NCBI GenBank assembly: GCA_945888375.1
Contig: CAMCZZ010000011.1
Coordinates: 35,623-99,622 of the forward strand
DNA: 64,000 nucleotides
Direction of reading: 5' to 3'
DNA from: Akkermansia muciniphila
GTDB taxonomy: Bacteria > Verrucomicrobiota > Verrucomicrobiia > Opitutales > Opitutaceae
The notes beneath the pieces were generated by a model. It ran no database searches. It was given only the letters and a program-made list of their open reading frames with translations, and was not told where the DNA came from. Position 1 is the stretch's first letter. Every line of letters begins with the position of its first letter. The position numbers and the translations under genes were made by a program. Shown here in pieces: positions 48,039-57,431 of the stretch.

Positions 48039-49301
48039 ATGCCCTCCTTCACCTACACCGCCCGCGATAAGTCCGGCGCCACCTCCAGTGGCGTTTTGGA
48101 CGCCCCCAGCCGCCGCGATGCGCTCCGCCGCCTGCAGACCCGCGGTCTCCAGCCCACCCAGTTGACCGAGTCCACCGGCGCCAAGCCTGCCCGCGCCGCC
48201 CGCTCCTCCGCGCCCCACAGCGCGGCCCCCTCTCCCGCCAAGGCGCTCCCTGTCTCCAAAACCACCCCCACCGCCAAGGAGCGCCTCCCCTTCATGGAGT
48301 CGCTCGCCGACCTGATCCGGGGCGGGCTCTCCGCCGGCGAGGCCGTCCGCTTGCTCTCCGTCCGCGTCTCCCAGCCCCGCCTGCGTTCCCTCTGCGCTTC
48401 CCTCTGGTCCAGCCTGAGCGAGGGCCAGACCCTCTCCGGCGCCCTCGGCCAGTTCCCCCGGGTCTTCGACAGCCAGACCATCAACCTCGTCGCCGCCGGC
48501 GAAGCCACCGGCAATCTCCGCGATGTTCTCGACCGCCTGATCACCCACTTCACCGAGCAAAAAGAGCTGCGCTCCAAGCTCGCCGCGGCCCTCGCCTACC
48601 CTGTTTTCGTCTGTTTCCTCGCCGGCGGCGTCATCTTGTTTTTCCTGTTCTTCCTACTCCCCCGCCTGAAGGGCCTGCTCTCCTCCCTCGGCGGCGAGCT
48701 ACCCTTCGCGACCAGGCTGCTGGTCAACAGCTCCGAGTTCCTGCTCCGCTACGGCATCATTGCCATCATCGCCCTCGTCGTGGGCGTGATTTTTCTTACC
48801 CAGTCGCGCCGCACCGCCGCCGGCCGCCTCGCGACTGATGCCCTCGCCCTCCGCCTGCCCGTGCTGAGCGGCTTCGCCATCCGTGGCACCGTCCTGAACT
48901 TTGCCCACACCCTCGCCGTGCTGCTCGAAAACGGCATCACCACCGCCGAGGCCCTGCGCCTCGCCGAGCGCACCGTCGCCAACGAGGCCCTCCGCGCCCG
49001 TTTTCAGGAGGCGACCAACCGGGTCCTGGAGGGCGAAGCCCTTTCCACCGCCCTCGGTCGCACCGGCATCTTCGAGCCGCTCCTGCTCGACCGGTTGTCC
49101 GTCTCCGAACAAACCGGCAGCCTCGCCCCCGGCCTGCGTGACATCGCCCGCACCTGCCGCGCCCAGCTGGACAAGTTTCTCAACACCTTCACGACCTCGA
49201 TCAGCGCCGGCGTGCTGGTGGGGGCCTTCAGTTTCGTCGCCTTCATCGCCTACGCGATCGTGAGCGCCGTGTTCAAGGTCAGCAGCAGCTTCCGCTTCTA
49301 A
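48039..49301 (+). CDS. gspF: Type II secretion system inner-membrane protein GspF
   Basis: A 420-residue protein with N-terminal FTYTARDKSGATSSGVLDA, two T2SSF domains (FMESLADLIRGGLSAGEAVR; LNFAHTLAVLLENGITTAEA) and three membrane helices (FVCFLAGGVILFFLFFLLPR, YGIIAIIALVVGVIFL, VGAFSFVAFIAYAIVSAVF). It is the platform that couples GspE to the pseudopilus. It is the last gene of gspD-gspE-gspF; gspG-type pseudopilins are not in the window. The stop is 2 bp from the convergent NOS gene. Confidence 0.93.
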   Translation: MPSFTYTARDKSGATSSGVLDAPSRRDALRRLQTRGLQPTQLTESTGAKPARAARSSAPHSAAPSPAKALPVSKTTPTAKERLPFMESLADLIRGGLSAGEAVRLLSVRVSQPRLRSLCASLWSSLSEGQTLSGALGQFPRVFDSQTINLVAAGEATGNLRDVLDRLITHFTEQKELRSKLAAALAYPVFVCFLAGGVILFFLFFLLPRLKGLLSSLGGELPFATRLLVNSSEFLLRYGIIAIIALVVGVIFLTQSRRTAAGRLATDALALRLPVLSGFAIRGTVLNFAHTLAVLLENGITTAEALRLAERTVANEALRARFQEATNRVLEGEALSTALGRTGIFEPLLLDRLSVSEQTGSLAPGLRDIARTCRAQLDKFLNTFTTSISAGVLVGAFSFVAFIAYAIVSAVFKVSSSFRF

Positions 49302-49303
49302 CG

Positions 49304-50443
49304 CTAACCCCGCCGCGCCCAGGCCGGCGGCTGGGCATGGAAATCCGGGGTGGTCGCGAATTCCTGCATCGGGAGGTGGAAAACCGGCGTGGTCGCGGGT
49401 GAAAGGGGCGGCACGATCCAGTCCCAGCGTGCCGAGACTTCGCGCCCCGCCGCCTGCTCACGTTCGCAAAATTTCATGAACTCAGCCGAGGCGGCATGGT
49501 GGTCCACCAGCTTCACCCCGGCCGCCGCATAGGAATGCAAGACCGCCTCATTGAGCGTGAGCAGCGCCCGGTCCTTCCACAAAGTCCGCGCCGAGCGACG
49601 GTCCAGCCCGAGCCGGTCCGCCACAGTCGGCAGCAGGTCGTAGCGGTCCTGGTCCGCCAGATTCCGCGCCCCGATCTCCGTGCCCATATACCAGCCATTA
49701 AACGGCGCGGCCGGATAATCCGTGCCCGCCGCATGGAAACACATGTCAGCCAGGATCGGCACCGCATACCAGCGCAGTCCGAGCTCCGCAAACCACGGAA
49801 ATTCGGGATGGCTCAACGCCACCTCCCGCACCAGCCCCTCCTCCAGCGGGAAAAGCTGCGGCCGGCCCTCCGGCCCCGCGATGATCCAGGGCAAAAGATC
49901 AAAGCGCCCGCGCTCCGCCGGCGGCCGCCAGCCCAGCTCGAGCGCGTGGTCGGTTAAAACCACATTCTTCGGGTCACCCAGAATCGCCCCACCCGCGCCC
50001 CGATAGCCCGCATAGGCACAGAGCTGGCCGTTCCAGATCCGCGGAGCCGGCCCGCCCGTCCGGTCCGCCGGCGCGAAAACCGTGAGCACGGATCGCACCG
50101 TCCCGTCGCCCTGCGCCGCCACCAGATGTTCGCGCAAGGCCGCCGCGATCTGCGCCGGCTCGCGGACCGCGCGCCGATCCCGGACCTCGAGACTACGCCA
50201 ATGCAGCCGCCCGATGCAGCGTGCATGATTCCGCCAAGCCACCCGCCCCGCCCAGCGTAGTTCCTCCTCCTCCAAGGGAGCCGGACGCCCCTCCGCCGCT
50301 GCCGCCACGCAAGCGGCCCGGCGCGCCGGCGGCTCGACCCCACCATAGACTTCCGCCAAAAAGGCATACTCATCGGGCGCGCCGCCGCCCCCAGGGCCAG
50401 GCTGGGCAAGGGCGGAGGCGGTATGAAAAGGGCATCGGTCCAT
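49304..50443 (-). CDS. nos: Nitric oxide synthase, oxygenase domain only
   Basis: A 379-residue protein, the length of bacterial NOS oxygenases. The haem-Cys signature WRNHARCIGRLHWRSLEVRD has its Cys at residue 76. Further motifs: APRIWNGQLCAYAGYRG, the substrate-binding FNGWYMGTEIGARNLADQDR with the Arg-binding Glu, and HHAASAEFMKFCERE with the pterin region. It makes NO from L-arginine, needing an outside reductase since none is attached. An N-terminal Cys-Pro-Phe (DRCPFH) resembles the zinc region of other NOSs. The ATG at 50443 was chosen; the frame is open upstream without conserved sequence. Confidence 0.92.
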   Translation of the reverse strand: MDRCPFHTASALAQPGPGGGGAPDEYAFLAEVYGGVEPPARRAACVAAAAEGRPAPLEEEELRWAGRVAWRNHARCIGRLHWRSLEVRDRRAVREPAQIAAALREHLVAAQGDGTVRSVLTVFAPADRTGGPAPRIWNGQLCAYAGYRGAGGAILGDPKNVVLTDHALELGWRPPAERGRFDLLPWIIAGPEGRPQLFPLEEGLVREVALSHPEFPWFAELGLRWYAVPILADMCFHAAGTDYPAAPFNGWYMGTEIGARNLADQDRYDLLPTVADRLGLDRRSARTLWKDRALLTLNEAVLHSYAAAGVKLVDHHAASAEFMKFCEREQAAGREVSARWDWIVPPLSPATTPVFHLPMQEFATTPDFHAQPPAWARRG

Positions 50444-50567
50444 GAAAAAAGATGACCAAAAAACCGCGCCGCTCCGGATGCAAACGCGCATTCGAGAAAG
50501 CCCCCCGCCCCCGCCCCCCACCTTCAGTCCTTGCACCACACCCACCCGGCGGTGCATTTCCAAGCCC

Positions 50568-51035
50568 ATGAAGGTCATGTTCACCGCCAAAGAATACGCC
50601 CGCCTGCTCGAACTGGTTTACCTCGGTTCACGCGTGGTCGCCGGAGCCCGCCCCCCCGAAGAGGAAAATCCCCACCTCGCCCGCTACGAAGACATTCAAC
50701 AAAAACTCTTCGACCTCGCCACCCCGCTCGGCACCGCCGACCTCGTGACCGTCGCCAGCAACGGCCTGCTCGCCCCTTCGGAAAAACTGCTCGAAGACGA
50801 GCGCCTCCGCAAAATCGAGGGCGACTATTCCAACGACGTTTTCTGGCACGAGCTGGTCGCCCGCCTCGCCGACCGCGACCTCGCCGCCGAGCAAGCCCGC
50901 GACCACGCCACCGGTAAAGACGGCCCCCCCATCGACGCCGACGCCCGCCTGAAGCAGATCGAGGACGCCTATTGGGATGAGTTTGAGAAGCACGATCTCG
51001 CCCACTTCCTCCTCCTGCGCGGGGCCAAGGGCTGA
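50568..51035 (+). CDS. Conserved-looking hypothetical protein, acidic helical
   Basis: A 155-residue protein, starting MKVMFTAKEYARLLELVYLG. It is acidic and helical with many Asp/Glu, and ends DEFEKHDLAHFLLLRG. No signal peptide, no membrane helix, no catalytic motif recognised. The frame is open to 50442, but the upstream part is Pro-rich and overlaps the divergent NOS start. It is 15 bp before the DUF4202 gene, so probably co-transcribed. Confidence 0.7.
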   Translation: MKVMFTAKEYARLLELVYLGSRVVAGARPPEEENPHLARYEDIQQKLFDLATPLGTADLVTVASNGLLAPSEKLLEDERLRKIEGDYSNDVFWHELVARLADRDLAAEQARDHATGKDGPPIDADARLKQIEDAYWDEFEKHDLAHFLLLRGAKG

Positions 51036-51050
51036 GCCACCCTCCGCGCC

Positions 51051-51644
51051 ATGAGCGAAACACCCCTCGACCTCGCGCGCCGGGCCATCGACGCCGCCCA
51101 CTCCGGCGATCCCCGCCTCACCTCCGACGGGCGCCCGGCCGAGCTGGTCTACGCCGACCGCATGGAGGCCTGGATTGCGCGCCTCAACCCTGCCGCCTCG
51201 CCCCTGCTCCGCCTCGCCGCCCGCTGCCAGCATCTCGAGCGCTGGACTTCCCCGCGCACCGATTTCCCGATGGATAAGCCCGGCTACCTGACCTGGCGCC
51301 GCGCCCTCTACGTCCGCCAGGCCGAGCGCGCCCGCGCCCTACTCCTCGCCGCCGGCACACCCGCCCACGAGGCCGAGGAAGTCGCCGTCTGGGTCTCCAA
51401 GACCGGCCTGAAAACCAATCCCGGCACCCAAGCCCTTGAGGATGCTGCCTGCCTCGTCTTTTTGGAAAACGAGATCGCCGGCTTCGCCGCCACCCACGCC
51501 GATTATCCCGAGGCCAAGTTCATCGATATCCTGCGCAAGACTTGGCGCAAAATGAGTCCCGCCGCGCAAGCCGCCGCCCTCGCCTTGGAGCTTCCCCCGG
51601 CTATCGCCGCCCTCGTCCGCGCCGCGCTCACGCCCGCCGAGTAA
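51051..51644 (+). CDS. DUF4202 family protein
   Basis: A 197-residue protein. The pattern RRAIDAAHSGDPRL, PAELVYADRMEAWIARLNPA, AARCQHLERWTSPRTDFPMD and GYLTWRRALYVRQ matches DUF4202 over its whole length. The conserved His and Arg in QHLERW and the later CLVFLENEIAGF give an HD-like helical look, suggesting a hydrolase, but this is unproven. It overlaps the convergent MATE gene by 17 bp. Confidence 0.88.
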   Translation: MSETPLDLARRAIDAAHSGDPRLTSDGRPAELVYADRMEAWIARLNPAASPLLRLAARCQHLERWTSPRTDFPMDKPGYLTWRRALYVRQAERARALLLAAGTPAHEAEEVAVWVSKTGLKTNPGTQALEDAACLVFLENEIAGFAATHADYPEAKFIDILRKTWRKMSPAAQAAALALELPPAIAALVRAALTPAE

Positions 51645-52959
51645 GCACGCCGAGGCGCCAGCCCAGCACCAAAGTCGAGGCCGCCAAACCGCCGGCCAGC
51701 GCGATCCAGATACCCTCCAGCCCGCCCCCGCCGCGCACCCCGAACCACCACCCGCACGGCAATGCCAGCACCCAGAAGGCAAGAAACGCCGATACCAGCG
51801 GCACCCGCACGTCGGACAATCCTCTAAGCGCCCCCGCAAACACCACCTGCAGGCCATCGAAGAGCTGAAAAAACGCCGCGATGACCAGCACCTTGGTCGC
51901 CAGCGCCACCACCGCCGGGTCATCTTTTACAAAAGACTCCGCGACCGTTTTTCCTGCCAGCACAAAGGCCAGGGTGGAGATACCCGCCGTGACCACAGTC
52001 GCCAACGTCGCCCCCAGCGCCATCGGGCGCACCCGCCAGGATTCGCCCGCGCCGACCGCCCGTCCCGTCCGCACTCCCAACGCGATTGAAACGCCCAGCG
52101 GCACCATGAAGGCGAAGGCCGCGCAACTGATCGCAATCTGGTGCGCCGCCAGCTCGACCGTGCCAAGCCAGCCCGCCATGACCGCCGCCGCCGAGAAAGC
52201 CCCGCCTTCAAAAAACAACGCCGCCCCCATCGGCAAGCCCAGCGCAAGCATTTCCCGCATCCGTCCGGCCTCGATTCGCGCCGCCCCCGCCGCCCGCACC
52301 GCCGTGGCAAAAGGCCCAAACCCCCGCAACCAGAACCGGATCGCCACCACCGAGACGATCCGCGCCACCAGCGTCGCCACGCCAGCCCCAGTCAACCCCA
52401 GCGCCGGCGCCCCCAGCTTACCCCAGATGAGGATCCAGTTGAGCCCGACATTCAGCGCCACACAGGCAAAAAGGATGACCAAGGGCGGCCAGGGCCGGCC
52501 CAGCGCCTCGGCAAATTGCCGGTCAGCCTGAAACAAGAGCGTAGGAATCAAGGAGAGCGAGATAAGCGCAAAAAACGGCCGCATCACCGCGATGACCTCG
52601 GCCGGTTGCCCGAGCCGGTCCGCCACCAGGAGTGTCGCCACCAAACCAGCCGCCAGCAAGCCGCCCGCCCCCCAGGCGAGCGCACGCGCATGGCGCAACC
52701 ACAGGCCCGCGAGATCATCCCTCCCCGCCCCATGCTCCCTCGCCACCAATACGGATCCAGGCACCAGCAGGCCGATACAGCCCATGAAAACCACGCCGAA
52801 CACCGCTCCGGTAAACGAGCAGGCCGCCAGCTCCACCGTGCCCACGTGGCCGATCATCATGCTGTCGATCACCGACATCAGCATCTGGCTCAACTGCCCG
52901 AGCATAATCGGCACGGCCAAAACCAGCGTCGGCCGTAGTTCTTTAGTCCATTTGGGCAT
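51628..52959 (-). CDS. MATE-family multidrug efflux transporter
   Basis: A 443-residue protein with twelve hydrophobic helices in two six-helix halves. Typical MATE sequence is seen: LAVPIMLGQLSQMLMSVIDS, MMIGHVGTVELAA, and in half two LALGLPMGAALFFEGGAFSA with MAGWLGTVELAAHQIA. It exports cationic drugs with Na+ or H+. The ATG at 52959 begins the first helix. It lies just downstream of the STAND gene at 53037 on the same strand (77 bp). Confidence 0.92.
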   Translation of the reverse strand: MPKWTKELRPTLVLAVPIMLGQLSQMLMSVIDSMMIGHVGTVELAACSFTGAVFGVVFMGCIGLLVPGSVLVAREHGAGRDDLAGLWLRHARALAWGAGGLLAAGLVATLLVADRLGQPAEVIAVMRPFFALISLSLIPTLLFQADRQFAEALGRPWPPLVILFACVALNVGLNWILIWGKLGAPALGLTGAGVATLVARIVSVVAIRFWLRGFGPFATAVRAAGAARIEAGRMREMLALGLPMGAALFFEGGAFSAAAVMAGWLGTVELAAHQIAISCAAFAFMVPLGVSIALGVRTGRAVGAGESWRVRPMALGATLATVVTAGISTLAFVLAGKTVAESFVKDDPAVVALATKVLVIAAFFQLFDGLQVVFAGALRGLSDVRVPLVSAFLAFWVLALPCGWWFGVRGGGGLEGIWIALAGGLAASTLVLGWRLGVLTRRA

Positions 52960-53036
52960 TGGTGTCGCTCGTGGTGCTATGCAATTGTGTCTGGTCCGTG
53001 TTGCGCGATAGATTTGAATCGAAACTGACCAGTGAC

Positions 53037-56000
53037 TCAAATTACATAATAGCAGGCATTTGGGCCATCGGAAACGACGGCCACTTGTTTGTCTAATGCC
53101 GGATTCGTATACATATCACCTGAGAAGCCGGGAATAAAAAATACTCCCTGGCACGTTCCCGTCTCCACGTCCCAGATGCGGAGGGTTTGGTCCCGTGCAG
53201 AGGAAAGAATACGTCGCCCATCCGCGCTTAATTTAAAGGAGCGAATCTCATCGGTATGCCCCTTTAAAACATGGATACAGGCTCCGGATTCTATATCCCA
53301 AATGCGAATCGTGGAATCTAAACTTCCTGACACAATTCTTTTTCCATCGGGACTAAAAGTCAGGTCACGAATATCGGCAGAATGGCCTTCAAGTGCATGA
53401 AGACAAGCGCCGGTTTCCATATCCCAAATACGAATCTCAGGTTTTATATATAAACACCAGGAAACAATGAGTCTCTCATCTGCAGTCAGGGCGATACGAT
53501 CGACGTGATCTGTATGGCCTTCGAGAACCCTTAGGCACTCCCCGGTTTCCATATCCCAAATCCGAATGATGCCGTCCCTGCCACCGGAAAGAAGGCGCTT
53601 CCCATCCAAGCTGATAGCCATGCTGCAAACCCAGTCAGAATGCCCCAAAATGTCCTTGCGGCACGCTCCGGTCTTCACGTCAAAGATGCGAATAGCGGCA
53701 TCTTGTTGTCTCGAACCGGCGATGTCTCTTTTCGTGATGTTTACAGCAAGAATCACTTGCTGGCCATCTCTGCTGAACAAGGCGTGGTGATCTAGTAAAC
53801 GGAGGCTTTTATCATTGGCTAAACCCTCGATATCAAGAATATGAAGAATCTTATCAGACTCCAAATCCCAAGCTATAAAAGGGGGTTTTTCGGTGACACC
53901 ATAACGGCCGTCCGCGCTCGTTACGCTCATTACGCGACGATGATGAGACTTAGGCTCTTTGAGGAAATCGTCGGTCGACCCGTCATCTATAATATCATCA
54001 GGTTTTTCCAAGCAAACACCGAATTCAGCATCCCAAATGCGGAGAGTCTTATCATTGCTCCCGGAAACAACCCGCTGCCCATCTGCGCTTAAGGCGATGG
54101 AGTTAACCGATCCTGTATGACCTTTTAAAATCCTTAGGCATGCTCCGGTCTTTCTATCCCAAATACGAAGAGTGTTGTCCCAACTAGCGGAAACCATGCG
54201 TCGCCCGTCTGCGCTCAAGGTAATCGCATCAATTCTACCCTCGTGTCCCTCAAGAACGTGGAGGCATTTGCCGGTTTTCATATCCCAAATGCGTATAGTC
54301 TTGTCGTCACCCCCAGAAGCAAGGTGCCGACCGTCCGCGCTAACCACCAAGGCGCGAATTTTATCCGCATGTTTCTCGAGTTTATGTAGACACTCGCCGG
54401 TCTCCATATCCCAGATGCATATCGTGTAGAATCCCTCATCGCCGGAGTCCCGGCTTCCGGTAACAACAAACCGCCCATCCGGGCTCAGAGTGAGCACGGT
54501 TATGTATTGTTTTTGGTCTTCATATGATATTTTCTCCTTGAGAATATGAAGGCACACACCGGATTCGGCATCCCAGATTCGAACCGTTGCGTCAAGACCA
54601 CCGGAAACAACCCGCCTACCGTCCGAACTTAGGGCAAAGGCTTCAATGCTATCTGTATGCCCTTTGAGGATATGGAGACAGGCGCCGGTTTCGGTATCCC
54701 AAATGCGAAGCTGATTTCTAGAGTCTCGAGCAGATGGATGCGAAGACACAATGAGCCGTTCATCTAAGCTCAAGAAAAGGCCTCCACTTCTGTATAGTGG
54801 CTTCTCTTCAAGCACCCGGAGGCAAGCGCCCGTTTCCATATCCCAGATGCGAATCGATCCGTCTTCGCTACCGGAGACGATTCGCCGTCCATCGGCGGTC
54901 AGCACGATAGAAAAAATGGTCCCTTGATGCCCATTTAGGACATGGAGGCACACGCCGGTCTCCGTGTCCCAAATGCGAAGGGTATAATCATTACTCCCAG
55001 AAACCACGCGTCGCCCGTCCACGCTCAGGGCGAGCAAACTGACCTCTTTTGTATGCCCCTCAAGGACCGCTCTGCAGGCGGGAAGCGGGTTATAAATTTC
55101 TCCAGGATGAAAGTCCTTGATAAGTTTGATGCCCTCAAATGCCTGGAGACCTTTTTCCCCCGCCTCATGCACCGGCCCGGCGGGGGCATCGTTGCGGGCA
55201 AGGTTGGCCACGAATCCTTCCTGGGCGCAATATTGCTGGAGCGGTCTAGAATGGGTGGCGGTGAAAACCCGGAATGCTTTAACAATATCGAGGCGGCCCG
55301 GCTGTTCGGTGATTCGTTTTCGTTCCACCGCGATTTCCTCCTCGGTCCATATCCGCACTTGGGGCACGGGCTTGGGCGGGGCCGGCTTGGGTTCTGGGCT
55401 GCCATCCCGGATCCGCGACCAGGCGGCAACGTATTCCGCCATATCCTTCGCATATCGATCCAGTTTCGCCTGCCGCACGGCGTCGGTTTTGCGTTCTTTT
55501 TCTCCTTTGGGGAGCAACTTCACTGCCGCCAAATAGTCCCGAAGCATTTCGGGGAGTTCGTGCGCGATCGCGCGGGCTTCGATAAAATCCAGATCGGAAA
55601 GCGCGGCTGTGGCGTTGTCCCAGTCCTCCACTTCGAGGAAGTGCTCCACGGCATGGCGGCGCACATACCGTGAGGTTTGCTTACGGCCATCCGCCATGGC
55701 CCGGGCGCAGAATTCCGCCATGCGTTTTTGAACGCGATGCCGCGTCTCGGGCGTCGTCAGATATCGATCCTCCACGGCTTTTCGCAGGTAGTCGTGGCTG
55801 AATGCGAGTCGCCCACCCGCCCCGATGAGGGACTCGTCTAGAGCGATGTGGACAGGCGCCCAGACCGCGGGCGGCAACCCAGAGACGGATAAAAGCTCGT
55901 CTTCAGCGAAGCTCTCCTTAGCCGCCCAGAGAACCTCCAAGGCCGATCGAACCGCCCGCGGGGTGTTGTCGGCTTCGATGCGTGCCAGCACCTTTTCAAA

Positions 56001-57416
56001 CAGGTCGTCGATCGTTGCGCTCACGAGGTAGTGGGCGAGGCGGTCGTTGAGTTCCTCATGGACCCCGAAGACTCGCAGCTCCTCGAGCAAAGTCCGCAGA
56101 AAGAGCGGATTCCCGCACAGGGGATGCCCGAGCACCGTCGCAGTCTGCCGGGGAGTGAGCGACTTTCGGTATTTGGCCAAATGCTCGCGGATAAACCTTT
56201 CGCAGTCCGGGCGCTCCAGCGGGGAGACTCGCACTTCGCGCCATTCCATTTTCTGGAGAACCACATCGCGAATCCCGCCATCCAGACAGGACGCAACCAA
56301 CGCGACCCCGTCGGGTAATTGCCTCGGCCACCAGTCGAGATCCCGATGCGCGGTCATCTTGTCGAGCGCGTCCAGCACCAGAATGAAACTAACGCCTTTC
56401 CCCCGGGCGAAGGCGCCCGCTTTCTCCAACCAAGGCTCGAGCAGGTGAAGCGCCTCGCGCGGATCGCCCTCGAAAATGAATTCCTCGCCGATGATGCGTG
56501 AAATCTCGCGCAGAAGGCGGATCGTCATGCTGACAGGATTGGCTGCATCCGTGCCCGTGCCGAGAAAGTGGGTAAGCACGATGGCCCCGGAATGTTCTGG
56601 GATGTAAGCCCAGTTTGAGAGCAGAGCGCTCTTTCCTCCCCCAGAAGCGCCGCAAACCAGGACTGGTTTGCGCGGTTCCTCAGAAATCGCGGCATCGATT
56701 GCCTGGAAGTATTTCTGCCCGCCGATGTAGAGGCCGAGCCGGGAAGAGGCGAACGCCTCGTGACGCATGCGATCCTGCGCGAGGGCGTCGGGGACTTCGC
56801 TCGCGGGGAAGGCCACGTCGATGAGGTGCCAAAGGTCGTTCTGGACCCGTTCAGCGAGCGCCTCCGGCGACGGGCAATCCTCCACCACGGGAAATCCGCT
56901 CCGGCGTATGCGGTCTTTGAGCGCCTCGAGTTTTTCTTTTTCCGCCAAGCCTTCGCTCAGGTAGGCGCCTCCTTTTTTTCGCGACCACTTGGAATCGCGA
57001 AAATAGAAAAATGCCCGGTCCGCCATCGCTGGGTTGTTCAATACACCGTGGAGCATCTCCAGCTCGGTGACGCTTTTGCCGCCCTTGTGTTCATCAAGCC
57101 AGGGCTGCTCCAAGATGAGCGAGAGGTCATACTTCTCCGGTTCGGGGATCCAACCGTAGCGCTCGCCGATGAAGCCCATGAAAAAGGGCCGCGAGCGGTC
57201 GATCTCCGCGAGACAGATCGGCAGCACCTTGCCCTGCCGGGCCTCTTCTTCGGTGATCCCCCAGCGCAAATCCACATCCACCAACTCCACCTGCCGTTCC
57301 CGGCACTTGCGGCGCAGTTCGGGAAAAACCTTCCTCACCAACAAATCCCGCTCCTCGGCAAAATCCCGAAAGGTGGAACTTAAAAAAACGCGGACGGTCC
57401 GGGATGGGGTGGGCAT
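53037..57416 (-). CDS. STAND protein: DUF4062-NACHT-type NTPase-14 WD40 repeats
   Basis: 1,459 residues. Residues 8-90 are DUF4062, a TIR-like fold (VRVFLSSTFRDFAEERDLLV, DVDLRWGITEEEA, MGFIGERYGW). The NTPase has Walker A VLVCGASGGGKSALLS near 255, Walker B FILVLDALDK near 345 and helical arms to about 570. From about 780 there are 14 WD40 repeats, each near the pattern SADGRRxVSGSxDxTIRIWD, enough for two seven-bladed propellers; repeats 3, 5, 9 and 10 have insertions. STAND proteins are signal-triggered NTPases; in bacteria many are phage sensors. The WD40 part looks more AT-rich than the NTPase part. It starts 15 bp after the TIR gene stop. No Shine-Dalgarno site. Confidence 0.93.
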   Translation of the reverse strand: MPTPSRTVRVFLSSTFRDFAEERDLLVRKVFPELRRKCRERQVELVDVDLRWGITEEEARQGKVLPICLAEIDRSRPFFMGFIGERYGWIPEPEKYDLSLILEQPWLDEHKGGKSVTELEMLHGVLNNPAMADRAFFYFRDSKWSRKKGGAYLSEGLAEKEKLEALKDRIRRSGFPVVEDCPSPEALAERVQNDLWHLIDVAFPASEVPDALAQDRMRHEAFASSRLGLYIGGQKYFQAIDAAISEEPRKPVLVCGASGGGKSALLSNWAYIPEHSGAIVLTHFLGTGTDAANPVSMTIRLLREISRIIGEEFIFEGDPREALHLLEPWLEKAGAFARGKGVSFILVLDALDKMTAHRDLDWWPRQLPDGVALVASCLDGGIRDVVLQKMEWREVRVSPLERPDCERFIREHLAKYRKSLTPRQTATVLGHPLCGNPLFLRTLLEELRVFGVHEELNDRLAHYLVSATIDDLFEKVLARIEADNTPRAVRSALEVLWAAKESFAEDELLSVSGLPPAVWAPVHIALDESLIGAGGRLAFSHDYLRKAVEDRYLTTPETRHRVQKRMAEFCARAMADGRKQTSRYVRRHAVEHFLEVEDWDNATAALSDLDFIEARAIAHELPEMLRDYLAAVKLLPKGEKERKTDAVRQAKLDRYAKDMAEYVAAWSRIRDGSPEPKPAPPKPVPQVRIWTEEEIAVERKRITEQPGRLDIVKAFRVFTATHSRPLQQYCAQEGFVANLARNDAPAGPVHEAGEKGLQAFEGIKLIKDFHPGEIYNPLPACRAVLEGHTKEVSLLALSVDGRRVVSGSNDYTLRIWDTETGVCLHVLNGHQGTIFSIVLTADGRRIVSGSEDGSIRIWDMETGACLRVLEEKPLYRSGGLFLSLDERLIVSSHPSARDSRNQLRIWDTETGACLHILKGHTDSIEAFALSSDGRRVVSGGLDATVRIWDAESGVCLHILKEKISYEDQKQYITVLTLSPDGRFVVTGSRDSGDEGFYTICIWDMETGECLHKLEKHADKIRALVVSADGRHLASGGDDKTIRIWDMKTGKCLHVLEGHEGRIDAITLSADGRRMVSASWDNTLRIWDRKTGACLRILKGHTGSVNSIALSADGQRVVSGSNDKTLRIWDAEFGVCLEKPDDIIDDGSTDDFLKEPKSHHRRVMSVTSADGRYGVTEKPPFIAWDLESDKILHILDIEGLANDKSLRLLDHHALFSRDGQQVILAVNITKRDIAGSRQQDAAIRIFDVKTGACRKDILGHSDWVCSMAISLDGKRLLSGGRDGIIRIWDMETGECLRVLEGHTDHVDRIALTADERLIVSWCLYIKPEIRIWDMETGACLHALEGHSADIRDLTFSPDGKRIVSGSLDSTIRIWDIESGACIHVLKGHTDEIRSFKLSADGRRILSSARDQTLRIWDVETGTCQGVFFIPGFSGDMYTNPALDKQVAVVSDGPNACYYVI
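53150..55080 (-). repeat. DNA repeats encoding the WD40 blades
   Basis: Fourteen coding repeats, about 120-160 bp apart, share the minus-strand core ATTTGGGATATGGAAACCGG or close variants, encoding IWDMETG. Sites include about 53166, 53283, 53418, 53550, 53678, 54026, 54154, 54280, 54406, 54568, 54700, 54838 and 54964. Nucleotide-level similarity is high enough to permit slippage or unequal recombination. Confidence 0.75.
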
Positions 57417-57431
57417 GAGCTTTGATCAGTT

